DNA of 64,000 nucleotides from Marinomonas sp. MED121 (lineage in GTDB: Bacteria > Pseudomonadota > Gammaproteobacteria > Pseudomonadales > Marinomonadaceae), in assembly GCF_000153025.1 (NCBI RefSeq), contig NZ_CH672431.1, forward strand, positions 154,256 through 218,255, written 5' to 3'. This document shows positions 63,385 to 64,000 of the stretch, piece after piece. The notes below the pieces were generated by a model. It did not search any database and was not told where the DNA came from. It saw only the letters and a list, made by a program, of their open reading frames with translations. Position 1 is the first letter of the stretch. Each line of letters starts with the position of its first letter. Position numbers and translations under genes: made by a program.

Positions 63385-64000
63385 TTAAAGCTGTGGTTTC
63401 TCTGGACGTGGTGCATATGCAAACACATCAGAAAAACTCGCATCATGAGCAAGCCCAGCTTCTTCTAACTTATCTAAGGTGCCATAAACCATACCAGGTG
63501 AACCACTCACAAAAGCTACTGAGCGGCTTAGATCAGGATTATCCGCTACAATTTTTTCATACAGCCAGCCAGTGGTACCTTGCCAATCCGCCTCTGCTTC
63601 ATTGGCGACGAGGCTGATATTATCTTGGCTTTCAATCCAATCGACTAAAAAGCTATCTTCAGGTGTACGCACGCCCCAATATAAAGAGACCTTGCCCTGA
63701 TATTTTTGCTCTGTCAGGGCATCGTACATGCTTTTCATTTGCGCAAACCCCGTACCACCAGCCACTAGCAACACTTGATCCACTGAGTCTTTTAAAGCGC
63801 CATTATCTATGTGGCAATCACCACCAGGGATTTTTAAATTAACGTTTTCATTATCTTTAAGATAAGAGATCACTTTAAAGGCTAAAGAGGCTTCATCTGC
63901 GACTAAGATATAGAGCTGCAAACTTGGTAACTCATGGGCTGCACTGCCGATGGAATAAGGGACACTTTCACCACTTGGCAAATGTATCATCAAGTATTGC
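63385..64000 (-). CDS. fre: NAD(P)H-flavin reductase (Fre-like), 5' end beyond the window
   Basis: The frame runs off the right edge: codons before the apparent start still read Gln-Tyr-Leu-Met-Ile-His-Leu, the usual middle of the FAD/flavin domain (QYLMIHLPSGESVPYSIGSA). About 204 residues are visible of an expected about 230. The NAD domain has LLVAGGTGFAQMKSMYDALT, SLYWGVRTPEDSFLVDWIE and VAFVSGSPGMVYGTLDKLEE. It reduces free flavins, supplying FMNH2 or reducing iron. In related genomes it sits beside ubiD, which would lie outside. Confidence 0.88.
   Translation of the reverse strand, partial: QYLMIHLPSGESVPYSIGSAAHELPSLQLYILVADEASLAFKVISYLKDNENVNLKIPGGDCHIDNGALKDSVDQVLLVAGGTGFAQMKSMYDALTEQKYQGKVSLYWGVRTPEDSFLVDWIESQDNISLVANEAEADWQGTTGWLYEKIVADNPDLSRSVAFVSGSPGMVYGTLDKLEEAGLAHDASFSDVFAYAPRPEKPQL

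Overview
The window looks like chromosomal DNA of a marine gammaproteobacterium of the Oceanospirillales type, most like Marinomonas and relatives. This rests on gene content and order only: grpE-recN-fur-bamE-rnfH-ratA-smpB-ssrA, a Pseudomonas-type Fur, an aru-type pair of arginine succinyltransferase genes, a urea ABC transporter and a Pseudomonas-style cobalamin cluster. Base composition is moderate by eye. No genus-level marker is present, so the genus is a guess.

Layout. 1-7.8 kb is a housekeeping block: heat-shock and SOS genes grpE and recN, firing away from each other from a shared region that carries a sigma-32-like promoter and a LexA-like box; then fur and bamE; then an NSS transporter-ratA-rnfH operon; then smpB and its RNA partner ssrA (tmRNA). 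The recN-fur gap and the smpB-ssrA gap both hold arrays of short repeats. 7.8-11.6 kb is a small decayed integrative element inserted at the 3' end of ssrA. It is bounded by a 24-bp direct repeat of the tmRNA end and contains an internally deleted tyrosine integrase, an isolated S24 repressor-like domain, a membrane protein, a DUF2971 protein and an orphan. 11.7-14.3 kb has a Zur-box-controlled COG0523 GTPase/DUF1826 operon and a DUF3127 protein with an SSB-like acidic tip.

14.6-21.6 kb has a formate/nitrite channel next to a fused PP2C phosphatase/protein kinase, then a TIGR01777 epimerase, a MerR/LitR-like regulator, a DUF547 protein and a DUF523-DUF1722 (YbgA-like) protein. The last two genes share a repeated TTGTACAAGT-like element at about 32-bp phase, the likely operators of the MerR protein. 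21.6-27.8 kb has two chemoreceptors, an acetyltransferase, a thioredoxin-like protein, a small unknown protein and ubiK. 28.1-36.0 kb is a nitrogen-scavenging block: glnK-amtB followed by urtABCDE. Urease genes are not in the window. An orphan coiled-coil membrane protein separates it from radA.

38.6-49.4 kb has a DUF1289 protein, a ClpP-fold lipoprotein, mmsA with a divergent LysR gene, an RND efflux adaptor-pump pair, a second LysR gene and two tandem half-size YdcZ-type transporters. 49.6-54.8 kb is the arginine succinyltransferase pathway in Pseudomonas order (two succinyltransferase subunits, astD, astB), without astC or astE in view. 54.8-64 kb has small DUF proteins, a xanthine/guanine phosphoribosyltransferase, cobalamin genes (cobU-cobC-cbiB reading left and cobQ reading right), a MATE transporter, a LysO-type exporter and an NAD(P)H-flavin reductase cut by the right window edge.

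No CRISPR array, rRNA, ordinary tRNA or intact transposase was seen. The most unusual material is the relic island and its duplicated left end, the two intergenic repeat arrays, the MerR operator series, and a 24-bp palindrome that encodes the same C-terminal end for two convergent genes. No convincing complete new system was found.
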